Assembly (NCBI GenBank): GCA_016208305.1
Contig: JACQYI010000033.1
Location: 1 to 64,000 of the forward strand
From: Oscillatoriophycideae cyanobacterium NC_groundwater_1537_Pr4_S-0.65um_50_18
Lineage (GTDB): Bacteria > Cyanobacteriota > Cyanobacteriia > Elainellales > Elainellaceae
Reading direction: 5' to 3'
DNA: 64,000 bases
Shown here: positions 45,992-54,278 of the stretch, piece after piece
Position numbering within the stretch: position 1 is the first letter of the stretch
Layout: every line of letters starts with the position of its first letter
Program-made: the position numbers and the translations under genes
Notes under the pieces: model-generated
Seen by the model: the letters and a program-made list of their open reading frames with translations, nothing else
The model's database searches: none
What the model was told of the DNA's origin: nothing

Positions 45992-46438
45992 TCAGTCAAG
46001 TGGCTGTATTTTAAAATCTTTGGGAGTTAAGAAATCTTCTGGGGTCAAGGTTCGAATTAAGTCTCCTTGCTTCAGAGCTTGAGTCACAGTATCCGTCAGA
46101 ATCAAAGGATCGAAGGGTGTGGCGATCGCCTTGATCACTCCCATCTGCTCAAGCTGCTGCGGCGTGAACCCATGAGCTTTTGTGGTCAACAAGATGACTG
46201 GAATCGATCGGCTTTGGGGGTACGCATGAAGACGCTGGACATAGCTCATGCCATTCATCCCTGGCATGAACATATTGAGGAGGATCGCATCTGGCGGTTC
46301 CAAAACTATGCTCTCTAGTCCGGCTTGAGCAGAAGCCACAGATTGAACGTTCCACCCCCCTAAATCACTGAGACAAGCCTCCAGCACCTCACGGGTGTGG
46401 GGTTCACTGTCAATGAGCAAAATTAGTTTAGTCGTCAT
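45992..46438 (-). CDS. Degenerate receiver-domain protein (Asp replaced by Asn)
   Basis: This 148-residue protein is a single receiver domain. The acidic pair is only partly kept (LLIDSEPHTREV), the phosphoacceptor position reads AILLNMFMPGMNG (Asn for Asp), and the conserved Lys of the KPF motif is Thr (IATPFDP). It therefore should not be phosphorylated in the usual way. A C-terminal tail of about 25 residues (TLTPEDFLTPKDFKIQPLD) is added. It may act as an unphosphorylated adaptor or be a decaying paralog of the receivers at 58727 and 59308. Confidence 0.85.
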   Translation of the reverse strand: MTTKLILLIDSEPHTREVLEACLSDLGGWNVQSVASAQAGLESIVLEPPDAILLNMFMPGMNGMSYVQRLHAYPQSRSIPVILLTTKAHGFTPQQLEQMGVIKAIATPFDPLILTDTVTQALKQGDLIRTLTPEDFLTPKDFKIQPLD

Positions 46439-46969
46439 TCTAGGGGATCATAACCAGTCTATGTTTGGCTTTTTCTAGTTTGTACACACAGGTCTTCTTC
46501 GCTGTATTGCAATTTGCCTCACCTTCTAGTTCCTCCAAAAGGATGCTTTCAGAAGAACTTCTCCAAAAGTCAAAGGGCTAGCGATCGAATGTAATCTATC
46601 TCAGCTTTATCTCCGAACGATCGCAGAACAAGTGTACTCAGCAGCGTTTTGATCAGGTGTAAACAGATGAAGATAGCGTTCTTATTGGAAACACAATCGG
46701 ATGTTTAACAAGGGAGATGGGTCTACAAAACCTTGTGGCTCAATGCTCTGGAATGGTACTCAACCCTCAACTGAGCTGCCTAAAGGATTTGGTTTGTCTA
46801 GAGCAGTAGACAGTACGGCTATTTCACAAAACCCTAAATCTCTATCCTGAAGTCATACGTCACACTCACCATTACTAGGATAATCCAAGAAAATAATGAA
46901 CTGATATAGTGTGTGACGTACGAAATTTATACCTAAAGACTCTGGCATTGACATATGTAGATAGCTCGA
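46439..46969. other. Intergenic region, ~530 bases
   Basis: No gene is recognised. It contains the phrase ACAAAACCCTAAATC near 46829, a partial match to the palindrome at 40316. Confidence 0.4.
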
Positions 46970-47082
46970 AATGTTACGAGAGCGGGAGGGTGGGATGATG
47001 CGATCGCCGTTGTTCGCTTGCCCATCATCCCACTCTCTCATCACCAAAGAATATCTGCTCCCCTAACGACGAGATGTACCCG
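46970..47082 (+). repeat. Extragenic hairpin repeat, copy 1
   Basis: This roughly 113-base sequence begins AATGTTACGAGAGCG and ends GACGAGATGTACCCG. It recurs at 47680-47791 with about 85-90 percent identity. Inside, GGGATGATG and CATCATCCC form a stem around GCGATCGC-rich sequence. It has no coding frame. Confidence 0.8.
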
Positions 47083-47293
47083 CTAAGAGGCGGCTCTGAG
47101 CTTAGCCATTGATAACCGCTATCACTCATCAGAAATCATTTTGCCGCTTTTCATCTGATCCTTGCGCCGCCAAACCTGCTACTCTTCATAAAAGCTTCAA
47201 GGCGATACAATTGCTCCCTTCATCAAACGTATGGTTAGCTCTTAAAGTAGGTTTTGTGAGTGTCTGCCACCGTTTGTAAGAATTAGAGTTTTC

Positions 47294-47425
47294 ATGAAAG
47301 CTAATACTGTTGTTCTTATCGTTTTTCTCGCGGGTGTCGTGTTTCTTGTGGGACATGCCCAGTCTCGGTTTGACACCTGTAAGCAACAGCGTCAAAAAAC
47401 GATCGCCTGTGTATTTGAATTTTAG
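47294..47425 (+). CDS. Small hydrophobic peptide, 43 residues
   Basis: The frame ATG 47294 to TAG 47423-47425 encodes MKANTVVLIVFLAGVVFLVG followed by HAQSRFDTCKQQRQKTIACV and FEF. The N-terminal 21 residues are a classic signal peptide or membrane anchor; the tail has two Cys that could form a disulfide. It lies between the two copies of the hairpin repeat, with a terminator at 47580. The ribosome site is weak (TAAGAATTAGAG). A secreted small peptide is possible. Confidence 0.5.
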   Translation: MKANTVVLIVFLAGVVFLVGHAQSRFDTCKQQRQKTIACVFEF

Positions 47426-47579
47426 TGAGATCGCAGAATTGACATTGCTGGTGTCTAGGATGAGCCTCTAAACATCAATACCGAGTTAGAAGGCACTCTG
47501 CACCTTCTCATATGTTGATTTCCCAACTTCGCAATCTCTATTTCACAGTGCAATTTTTCACAGTGCAATCTCGTTCCTG

Positions 47580-47606
47580 AAAAAGCTCGCCAAAGGCGAG
47601 CTTTTT
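47580..47606. terminator. Hairpin terminator
   Basis: AAAAAGCTCGCC-AAA-GGCGAGCTTTTT is a 12-bp perfect stem, T-run included. It sits 155 bases downstream of the 43-residue frame. Confidence 0.8.
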
Positions 47607-47679
47607 CAGGCTTTATTGGGATAAAGCACAATGGATAAAGGTCAATAAGGAGCGCATCTGGCCGTTGGGGGAGCCTCTA

Positions 47680-47791
47680 AATGTTACGAGAGCGAGAGGG
47701 TGAAATGATGCGATCGCCGTTGTTCACTCTCCCATCATCCCACTCTCTCATCACTCAAAATATCTGCGCCCCTAACGACGAGATGTACCCG
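47680..47791 (+). repeat. Extragenic hairpin repeat, copy 2
   Basis: Second copy of the repeat at 46970-47082, on the same strand and 710 bases downstream. Shared blocks include GATGCGATCGCCGTTGTTC, CCCATCATCCCACTCTCTCA and CCCCTAACGACGAGATGTAC. Differences are scattered single bases. The hairpin stem is weaker in this copy (GAAATGATG against CATCATCCC). Confidence 0.8.
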
Positions 47792-47961
47792 TCAATGGGT
47801 GAAGCTGCGCCATCGCTACAATTGCAAGCAAGAAGAACCCGGTCTAAACTCTCACTAGCCCTCAAAGGTTAGAGATTTTTGCTGTCTGGGCTTTGTCCAA
47901 GCCACAAAAAGTCATTACTTATACCCCATTACCCTCTCACGAACCCCCCACACAACAGACT

Positions 47962-48732
47962 ATGGCTTCTATTCAAGACCAAGTTGTTTTAATTACCGGA
48001 GCCAGTAGCGGCATTGGAGCTGCCTGTGCCTATGCTTTTGCGCCAACTGGAGCCAAACTTATCCTGGCAGCAAGGCGGAAAGATCGACTAGAAGCCATTG
48101 CAGCAGAGCTAGAGCAGTCATTCGGGACTTCATCTTATTTGCTAGAGCTAGATGTGTGCGATCGCCTCCAGGTCGAGTCTCGCCTTGCCTCGCTACCAGA
48201 ACCCTGGGCAAGCGTGGATATTTTGATCAACAATGCCGGATTGAGCCGAGGTCTGGACAAGCTCCATGAAGGCAGCATCCAAGACTGGGAGGAGATGATT
48301 GACACCAATGTCAAAGGCTTGCTCTACGTCACCCGCTACATTGTGCCCGGTATGGTGAGCCGGGGTCGCGGACAGGTGATCAATATGGGATCGATCGCCG
48401 GACATCAGACCTATCCAGGCGGCAATGTTTATTGTGCGACCAAGGCTGCTGTGCGCGTTTTGTCTGAGGGGTTAAAGCTAGATCTGTTCGGAACACCTGT
48501 GCGCGTCTGCTCGGTCGATCCGGGTATGGTAGAAACGGACTTTAGCCAAGTCCGGTTTCGAGGAGATGGCGATCGAGCCGCCCAAGTCTATGCAGGAGTC
48601 ACGCCCCTTAGCCCTGCGGATGTCGCAGATGTCGTCGTGTTTTGTGCAACTCGTCCGCTGCATGTCAACATCAGTGACGTAGTGATGTTTCCCACCGATC
48701 AGGCCAGCGCCACTTTAGTCAATCGGCGGTAG
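47962..48732 (+). CDS. SDR family oxidoreductase (YdfG-like)
   Basis: This 256-residue short-chain dehydrogenase has the NAD(P) motif TGASSGIG, the NADP-type basic stretch AARRKDRL, the NNAG motif and the catalytic triad Ser (NMGSIAG) with Tyr and Lys (YCATK). The overall sequence resembles NADP-dependent 3-hydroxy acid or serine/allo-threonine dehydrogenases of the YdfG type. The frame extends upstream to a TTG at 47893, but ATG 47962 fits the family N-terminus (SIQDQVVLITG). It stands alone before a strong terminator. Confidence 0.9.
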   Translation: MASIQDQVVLITGASSGIGAACAYAFAPTGAKLILAARRKDRLEAIAAELEQSFGTSSYLLELDVCDRLQVESRLASLPEPWASVDILINNAGLSRGLDKLHEGSIQDWEEMIDTNVKGLLYVTRYIVPGMVSRGRGQVINMGSIAGHQTYPGGNVYCATKAAVRVLSEGLKLDLFGTPVRVCSVDPGMVETDFSQVRFRGDGDRAAQVYAGVTPLSPADVADVVVFCATRPLHVNISDVVMFPTDQASATLVNRR

Positions 48733-48774
48733 ATCTTGCTGTCTACAGCTATATAGATGGCAAAGGTATAGATG

Positions 48775-48807
48775 GCAAAGGGGGCTATAGCCCCCTTTGC
48801 TGCGTTT
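48775..48807. terminator. Terminator between SDR and small gene
   Basis: GCAAAGGGGGCTATAGCCCCCTTTGC is a 26-base perfect palindrome, split here as two 13-base arms, followed by TGCGTTTTT. It ends the SDR transcript and perhaps the opposing one. Confidence 0.85.
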
Positions 48808-48883
48808 TTAGCACCGTAGCGCTCTGCGCTTGGAACAAGAAAAGTAAGTTTTCTCAACAGAGATGCTTCATGCTACGGCAATA

Positions 48884-49078
48884 TCAGCGATCGTCTTCAG
48901 CCATCTCTTTTAGGGCATCTGGATCAACGTAATGGCAGCTCGCTTCATCATGGCAGATCAAAGCCCATCCGGAGGGTTCAATCTCCATGAGCTTGTAGAC
49001 AGTATCTTCCACAAAACAGCCTTTATCGTTGCGAGTATCTGGATCAACTCTGAGGTAGTAGAGATTTGTCGTAATCAT
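48884..49078 (-). CDS. Small acidic hypothetical protein, 64 residues
   Basis: The frame begins MITTNLYYLRVDPDTRNDKG and has the core FVEDTVYKLMEIEPSGWALI, then CHDEASCHYVDPDALKEMAE. GGAGG eight bases before the ATG at 49078 is a good ribosome site. An open frame runs 15 codons further upstream but without a ribosome site. Two Cys and one His may bind a metal. No family recognised. Confidence 0.65.
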   Translation of the reverse strand: MITTNLYYLRVDPDTRNDKGCFVEDTVYKLMEIEPSGWALICHDEASCHYVDPDALKEMAEDDR

Positions 49079-49602
49079 ATTTATTTCCTCCAGATAAAAA
49101 AAGTCTACATGCGATCGGCTCACACGCTTGCTCCGCTCACACCTTTAGCTCATACCGTAAAATCAGACGAGCAAATAAAATTAGTTAATCTTTCAACTTT
49201 CCCTTGTTAACTTAACCTTATCTTTAAAATTATGAGTAGGGTATTAAGTTATTTAAATAAATAAATCTGACAAGTGATCTATGTGAATTTAAGCTGCAAA
49301 AACTGAACGATAAATCCAGGTTTTGGGGCTACGGAGAATGCGATAAACTTTGGCCTGCTCAGAAAACGCCCAGGATTTCTAATTTTTTCTAATCTACGAA
49401 GATAGGCCGTAGCTATCGGTTAGGGCAAAGACAGAGTTTTGAAAGCACGAAGGCCGCCTAGAAATATTTCGCTACAGGACGACAGCTAGAGATACATTCT
49501 GCAATTTCTTAGGAAAGCAGAACAGAGAATATTAAGCATTGTAAATTGTTGACAATCTACAATATCTCGCTCTACACTGAGCCTCATCGCTGCCAGGGGC
49601 AA
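49079..49602. other. Intergenic region, ~520 bases
   Basis: This divergent region holds promoters for the genes at 48884 and 49603. It is A+T-rich in 49190-49320. No operator for the GntR regulator downstream could be picked out. Confidence 0.4.
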
Positions 49603-50391
49603 ATGTCTATGCGCCAATCGATCGACTTAACGCTGCAAAGCTGTATGCCGCCTACGACGGCTGCCAACCAACCAGTAGATGAGCAGACTTTACGGATTCA
49701 ACTGGCTGCCGCCTATCGGCTAATTGATAAATTTCGGATGTCTGACCTCGTTGAGACGCACATATCCGCCCGTCTTGCGGGTACCGATCAGTTTTTGCTG
49801 AATCCCTACGGCATGATGTTTCATGAGATCACAGCTTCTAGCTTGATCAAAGTTGGTCTAGAGGGTTGGGTTGAACCGGGCGATCGGATCGTGAATCCCG
49901 CAGGCTTTGTCATCCACAGCGCCATTCACGCTGCCCGCCCCGATATTTCCTGCGTCTTGCATACCCATTCACGATACGGGACTGCCGTTTCTCTGCTGGA
50001 ATGCGGATTGCTGCCCGTTTCACAATTTGCGCTTCAGTTTTACGATCGCCTTGCCTATCACGACTACGAAGGCGTTTCCCTCAATCTAGCTGAGCAACAG
50101 CGCTTGGTAAACGACTTAGGGAAACACAAGGTGATGATCATGCGCAATCATGGGTTACTCACCGCAGGCCGCACAATTCCTGAAGCCTTTGTCCTGATGT
50201 ACTACCTGGAGAAATCTTGCGAGATTCAAATTCTGGCGCAGTCTAGCGGCAGCAAGCTGGTTGTGCCCTCAGAGTCCGCTTGCCAGATCTCGGCACAGCA
50301 GCAGGATATTGATATGGAAAATCTGGGGATGCTTCAGTGGGGAGCGCTGCTGCGCCTGCTCGATCGCGATGATCCTTCTTACCGAGACTAA
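49603..50391 (+). CDS. Class II aldolase/adducin family protein
   Basis: This 262-residue class II aldolase-fold protein has the sugar-phosphate-type core: LAAAYRLIDKFRMSDLVETH, FLLNPYGMMFHEITAS, and the metal-binding VLHTHSRYG with a further His (MRNHGLLT). Zn2+ would be held by the HxH and the later His. An Asp/Glu general base is likely in IVNPAGFVIHSAIH, where typical aldolases have a catalytic Glu, which I cannot place with certainty. It begins a set of five enzyme and regulator genes. Met 49603 or Met 49609 is the start. Confidence 0.88.
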   Translation: MSMRQSIDLTLQSCMPPTTAANQPVDEQTLRIQLAAAYRLIDKFRMSDLVETHISARLAGTDQFLLNPYGMMFHEITASSLIKVGLEGWVEPGDRIVNPAGFVIHSAIHAARPDISCVLHTHSRYGTAVSLLECGLLPVSQFALQFYDRLAYHDYEGVSLNLAEQQRLVNDLGKHKVMIMRNHGLLTAGRTIPEAFVLMYYLEKSCEIQILAQSSGSKLVVPSESACQISAQQQDIDMENLGMLQWGALLRLLDRDDPSYRD

Positions 50392-50412
50392 CGTTTACTG
50401 AAGCTAACGCGA

Positions 50413-51093
50413 ATGAATACCCAAGCAAATCCCCCCATTATTCCCCGCAGCTTAGATATGCAGGTAGCAGACGTGTTGCGAAATGAGATCCTCAGTGGTG
50501 CGCTGGCTTCCGGTTCGCGGCTGCTAGAAATTGACCTATCCGAACGGCTGAACCTCAGTCGAGGCACCATTCGAGCAGCCTTGCAGCAGTTAACCTACGA
50601 GGGCTTGGTGGTGCAGTTTCCCTATCGCGGCTGCATTGTGGCAGGGTTGACCGCCCAAGACGCTTGGGAACTGTACACGCTGCGCAATGCCCTGGAAAGT
50701 TTAGCGGCTCGGCTGGCCGCAGAAGCCATGACCCCCGAAAAAGCAGTGGTTTTAGAGGCTTCACTTCAGGCGCTAAGCACCGCAACCCAGACAGCAGATT
50801 GGCAAGCGATCGCTGATGCTGATTTCGCCTTGCACAAAACCATCTTTCAGCTCGCAGGCCATCGCCGTCTTCAGCAGCAGTACCAAATTGTTGAGCAACA
50901 GATCCGGCTTTACATTGCCTCTTGCAACGCCCTGCAATCCGACCTATCCGAGATTGCGACGCAGCATAGAGATCTGGTTAAAGCAATTTGTTCAGGAGAG
51001 GCTAGCCTCGCTGAGCAAATCGCCAAAGACCACAACACAGAAGGTCAAGCCCTCATCGATCAGCTCCAAGCCGCTGAGAAAACCCCCAAGTAA
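50413..51093 (+). CDS. GntR/FCD-family transcriptional regulator
   Basis: This 226-residue regulator has an N-terminal winged helix-turn-helix (about 15-75; [40 protein letters not shown]) and a C-terminal FCD effector domain ([32 protein letters not shown], with His for metal or acid binding). FCD-type regulators usually respond to small organic acids or sugars. It sits 21 bases after the aldolase gene and likely controls this cluster. Confidence 0.93.
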   Translation: MNTQANPPIIPRSLDMQVADVLRNEILSGALASGSRLLEIDLSERLNLSRGTIRAALQQLTYEGLVVQFPYRGCIVAGLTAQDAWELYTLRNALESLAARLAAEAMTPEKAVVLEASLQALSTATQTADWQAIADADFALHKTIFQLAGHRRLQQQYQIVEQQIRLYIASCNALQSDLSEIATQHRDLVKAICSGEASLAEQIAKDHNTEGQALIDQLQAAEKTPK

Positions 51094-51106
51094 AACCAAA
51101 CAAAGC

Positions 51107-51172
51107 ACCCCCCTCTGCCTCTCTCCACCCTCCCTTCCTCCCCCTCTCCTACCCTCTCTCCCTCCCTCCCCC
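51107..51172. repeat. Polypyrimidine/polypurine tract, 65 bases
   Basis: The plus strand is nearly all C and T, interrupted only by G51117 and A at 51127 and 51151. The minus strand therefore has at least six runs of three or more G. It sits in the 91-base gap between the GntR and VOC genes. G-quadruplex or triplex formation is possible. Confidence 0.7.
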
Positions 51173-51184
51173 AAATTCACAACC

Positions 51185-51634
51185 ATGACAAACGCCATCT
51201 CACGCTTTCACCTCGCTTTCCCGGTAGCTGACCTAGCGCAAACGCGATCGTTCTATTGCTCGGTGCTGGGATGTGCCGTGGGACGAACAAGCGATCGCTG
51301 GATTGATTTTGACTTCTTTGGCCATCAAATTACGGCACACCTAAAGCCAGAATTATGTGCTAGCAGCTTGTCTGATCCGTCCGATCCGTCTGCCACCAAT
51401 CCTGTGGATGGGGATGCTGTGCCCGTTCGGCATTTCGGCATTATTTTGGATTGGCAAACCTGGCATCAGTTGGTCGATCGCCTTAAAGATCGGGCTTTGC
51501 CTTTTGTCATCTCGCCTCATATTCGCTTTGTGGGCGAAGTGGGAGAGCAGGCAACGCTGTTTATCCAAGATCCCAGCGGCAATGCTTTGGAATTTAAGTC
51601 CTTTAGAGATGAATCTCGCATCTTTGCAAATTAA
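51185..51634 (+). CDS. VOC (glyoxalase/dioxygenase) superfamily protein
   Basis: This 149-residue protein has the VOC layout of two beta-alpha-beta-beta-beta units: [20 protein letters not shown], with His at the first metal site, [27 protein letters not shown] with the second His, and a final [12 protein letters not shown] with Glu. A divalent metal with His and Glu ligands is expected. Such proteins serve as lyases, dioxygenases or isomerases. It is 91 bases after the regulator, and probably belongs to the same pathway. ATG 51185 has no upstream purine-rich site because the leader is pyrimidine-rich. Confidence 0.88.
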   Translation: MTNAISRFHLAFPVADLAQTRSFYCSVLGCAVGRTSDRWIDFDFFGHQITAHLKPELCASSLSDPSDPSATNPVDGDAVPVRHFGIILDWQTWHQLVDRLKDRALPFVISPHIRFVGEVGEQATLFIQDPSGNALEFKSFRDESRIFAN

Positions 51635-51672
51635 AGAAAATTGAAGCAAATTAAATTACTGGGTTGTCACCT

Positions 51673-52365
51673 ATGCTGAACTTTGAACAGTATCAAGTCT
51701 TAACCTTTGACTGTTACGGGACATTGATTGATTGGGAGAGCGGCATGTTGAACGCTCTGCGTGAAATTTTAGAATCGCATAGCATACAGCTAGAGGACGA
51801 AAAAATTCTTGAGCTGTTTGCAGAGTTTGAATCGACCGAAGAAAAGGATTACAAGAGCTACCGCGAGGTGCTAAAAGGGGTGGTGAGACGGTTTGGCGAT
51901 CGCCTGCAATTCCAGCCTTCCGCCGCTGAGCAAGAGGCTTTGCCAAACTCAATCCGGCACTGGCAACCTTTCCCTGACACCGTTGAAGCCCTAAAGCAGC
52001 TCAAGCAGCGATTTAAGCTAGTGATTATTTCTAACGTGGATGATGACCTGTTTGCAGGTACCGCACCGCACTTGCAGGTTGAGTTGGATCAGGTGATCAC
52101 AGCGCAGCAGGTAAAAAGCTACAAGCCTTCTCTCAATAATTTTCAGGTGGCATTCGATCGCATTGGCCTACCCCAAGATCAGATTCTCCATGTCGCGGCT
52201 AGCTTGTACCACGATATTGTGCCCGCCAATACCCTAGAGCTTGCCAATGTTTGGGTAAATCGGAGATTGGGTATGACTGGATCAGGTGCGGCAATGGCGG
52301 CGATCGCTCAGCCCAACTTGGAGGTTCCTAATCTTCGTGTGCTGGCCGATTTAATTGCGGACTAA
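51673..52365 (+). CDS. HAD superfamily hydrolase, haloacid dehalogenase type II
   Basis: This 230-residue HAD enzyme has motif I FDCYGTLIDWESG with nucleophile Asp, motif II Ser in IISNVDDDLF, motif III Lys in KSYKPSLNNF, and motif IV nearby (HVAASLYHDIVPANTL). L-2-haloacid dehalogenases share this type II shape, but in a pathway context it could be a phosphatase. ATG 51673 is the start; a TTG three codons up is unlikely. It lies 38 bases after the VOC gene. Confidence 0.9.
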   Translation: MLNFEQYQVLTFDCYGTLIDWESGMLNALREILESHSIQLEDEKILELFAEFESTEEKDYKSYREVLKGVVRRFGDRLQFQPSAAEQEALPNSIRHWQPFPDTVEALKQLKQRFKLVIISNVDDDLFAGTAPHLQVELDQVITAQQVKSYKPSLNNFQVAFDRIGLPQDQILHVAASLYHDIVPANTLELANVWVNRRLGMTGSGAAMAAIAQPNLEVPNLRVLADLIAD

Positions 52366-52475
52366 AAGCCCGTAGTGCTCTAGTGCCGCAACGCTTGCCC
52401 CGCATCCACACCATCGCATTATCTACTCAGGATCATGGATTAAATAAAACCCAAGATTTTTCAAAAAATCTTTTA

Positions 52476-52637
52476 GAGGATGTTTGAAAAGTGGTCGGCT
52501 GTGATTTTATGCACCTGTTGATCCCCCCTGCCCCCCTTAAAAAGGGGGGAAATGAATTCAAAGTCCCCCTTTTTAAGGGGGATTTAGGGGGATCTAAAAC
52601 GTTTTGCTACCCATAGTTGGACTTTTCAAACATCCTC
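52476..52637 (+). mobile_element. MITE-like element, 162 bp, with TTA duplication
   Basis: Ends GAGGATGTTTGAAAAG and CTTTTCAAACATCCTC, flanked by TTA at 52473-52475 and 52638-52640. The body carries G-run and C-run hairpins and no coding frame. It is the same family as 8493-8729 and 1-79, and is the shorter form. It lies between the HAD gene and the aminotransferase gene, and may separate their transcription. Confidence 0.85.
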
Positions 52638-52700
52638 TTAGGCTAATTTGGCTGTGATCCTCAGCTAATTACATCATCTACTACATCTGGGAGCAGGCTA

Positions 52701-54050
52701 ATGACAAATTTGCAGGGTGGTTTAAATTTGCAGGGAGATTTACAAGACGAAGCGCGACAGGACTTTTGGCAAACGGTTGATGCCCATCTGATTCGTTACA
52801 CCTCTAGTTTTGCACCCGTCATCATTCAGAAAGCAGCAGGTGCCTACGTTTACGATCGCGAAGGACGCGCCATCCTTGACTTTACCTCCGGGCAAATGTG
52901 TTCCACCTTAGGACACAATCATCCGGCGATCGTCGCTGCCATTCACAAAGCCTGTGAGGAAGCTATTCACCTCTTTAGTGGCATGTTATCGCCTGCGGTG
53001 GTCGAATTGGCAGCCGAGCTTTGTGCACTGCTGCCGCCTCAGCTCCAAAAAGTTCTGTTCCTCAACACGGGCAGCGAATCCAATGAGGCGGCACTGCGGA
53101 TTGCCAAGTTAAAGACAGGGGGCTTTGAGGTGATTGGCTTCAATACCTCTTGGCATGGCATGACCGGAGCCGCCAGCGCCAGCACTTACGCCGCTGCTCG
53201 TCGCGGCTATGGGCCTTCTATGCCAGGAACTATGGCGTTGCCCACTCCCAACTGCTACCGCTGCCCCATTCAGCACTGCCGCGATCGCTGTGATTTGACC
53301 TGTCTAGAGGTCGGCATGAAGCTCGTAGATAGCCAGTCTGTGGGTTCCTATGCGGCTGTTATTGCCGAACCCATCCTCAGTGCGGGCGGCATGATTGTTC
53401 CGCCTGAAGGCTTTTTTCCCCGACTGAAGCAGCTTTGCGAAGAGCGAGGAATGCTGCTGATCCTAGATGAAGCCCAAACTGCCTTTGGGCGTGTGGGTAG
53501 CTACTTTGCGTTTGAGCAAATTGGTGTTGTCCCTGACATTCTCACTCTATCCAAAACGTTGGGGGGTGGTTTGCCGCTGGCGGCGACAGTGACTAGCGCC
53601 GAAATCGAAGCCGACTGCTACGACAAAGGATTTATCTTCTATACCTCCCATGTGTCTGATCCTTTGCCTGCCGCAGTCGGGTTAGCCGTACTGCAAGTTT
53701 TGGCAACCGCCAGATTGGTCGATCGCGCCACTGAGTTAGGCAACTATCTCAAAGCTGGACTGCAAGACCTTCAGAAACACCATGAAGCGATCGGTGATAT
53801 TCGCGGTCGGGGCTTGCTGCTGGGTGTGGAATTTGTCAAAGACCGAGACAGCCGCGAGCCAGACGAAGTGTTGGGCATTCGGGTAACTCAGCGCTGTCTA
53901 GAACTGGGACTCAATATTAACATTGTGAGTGGCATTGGCGGTATGGGTGGGGTACTGCGAATTGCACCTCCGCTCACCATTACGCGAGAAGAGATTGATC
54001 AAGGCATAGAGATACTGGAGCGATCGCTTCAGGACTGTCAGAAGTCTTAA
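52701..54050 (+). CDS. Class III PLP-dependent aminotransferase/decarboxylase
   Basis: This 449-residue PLP enzyme has NTGSESNEAALRIAK, the aromatic and Asp residues of the cofactor pocket (SWHGMTG; ILDEAQTAFGRVG), the Schiff-base Lys in LTLSKTLGGGLPLAA, and YTSHVSDPLPAAVGLAVL. The sequence is closest, to my reading, to 2,2-dialkylglycine decarboxylase or its relatives, with the typical extra Cys-rich stretch (CYRCPIQHCRDRCDLTC). The substrate is probably an amino acid with a small side chain. It is the last gene of the cluster at 49.6-54 kb, after the MITE. Confidence 0.9.
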   Translation: MTNLQGGLNLQGDLQDEARQDFWQTVDAHLIRYTSSFAPVIIQKAAGAYVYDREGRAILDFTSGQMCSTLGHNHPAIVAAIHKACEEAIHLFSGMLSPAVVELAAELCALLPPQLQKVLFLNTGSESNEAALRIAKLKTGGFEVIGFNTSWHGMTGAASASTYAAARRGYGPSMPGTMALPTPNCYRCPIQHCRDRCDLTCLEVGMKLVDSQSVGSYAAVIAEPILSAGGMIVPPEGFFPRLKQLCEERGMLLILDEAQTAFGRVGSYFAFEQIGVVPDILTLSKTLGGGLPLAATVTSAEIEADCYDKGFIFYTSHVSDPLPAAVGLAVLQVLATARLVDRATELGNYLKAGLQDLQKHHEAIGDIRGRGLLLGVEFVKDRDSREPDEVLGIRVTQRCLELGLNINIVSGIGGMGGVLRIAPPLTITREEIDQGIEILERSLQDCQKS

Positions 54051-54278
54051 ATTGACTGAGTTAAGACGAATGGGTTGACTCACATTTTGCACCTTTCTCA
54101 AGTACATTCTCAAGTACAAGATATGAGTTGAGACAACGTTGAGCTGTTGCTGCGTCTTAGCGTGGCAGCAGCTCAAACGTCTTGACCCTGGGCAAAAGGC
54201 TGGATCGGATCTGAGCACTGTTAGGGCATGCTTTAGAGTATGTTGTTCGTTCAAACTGCTGGGAAACGCGATCGCGCC

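Noticed and set aside
50816-51184. 5' extension of the VOC frame (ends in a Pro/Ser/Leu-rich stretch)
   Set aside because: The first part overlaps the GntR gene out of frame and the rest is translation of the polypyrimidine tract; the domain begins at 51185.
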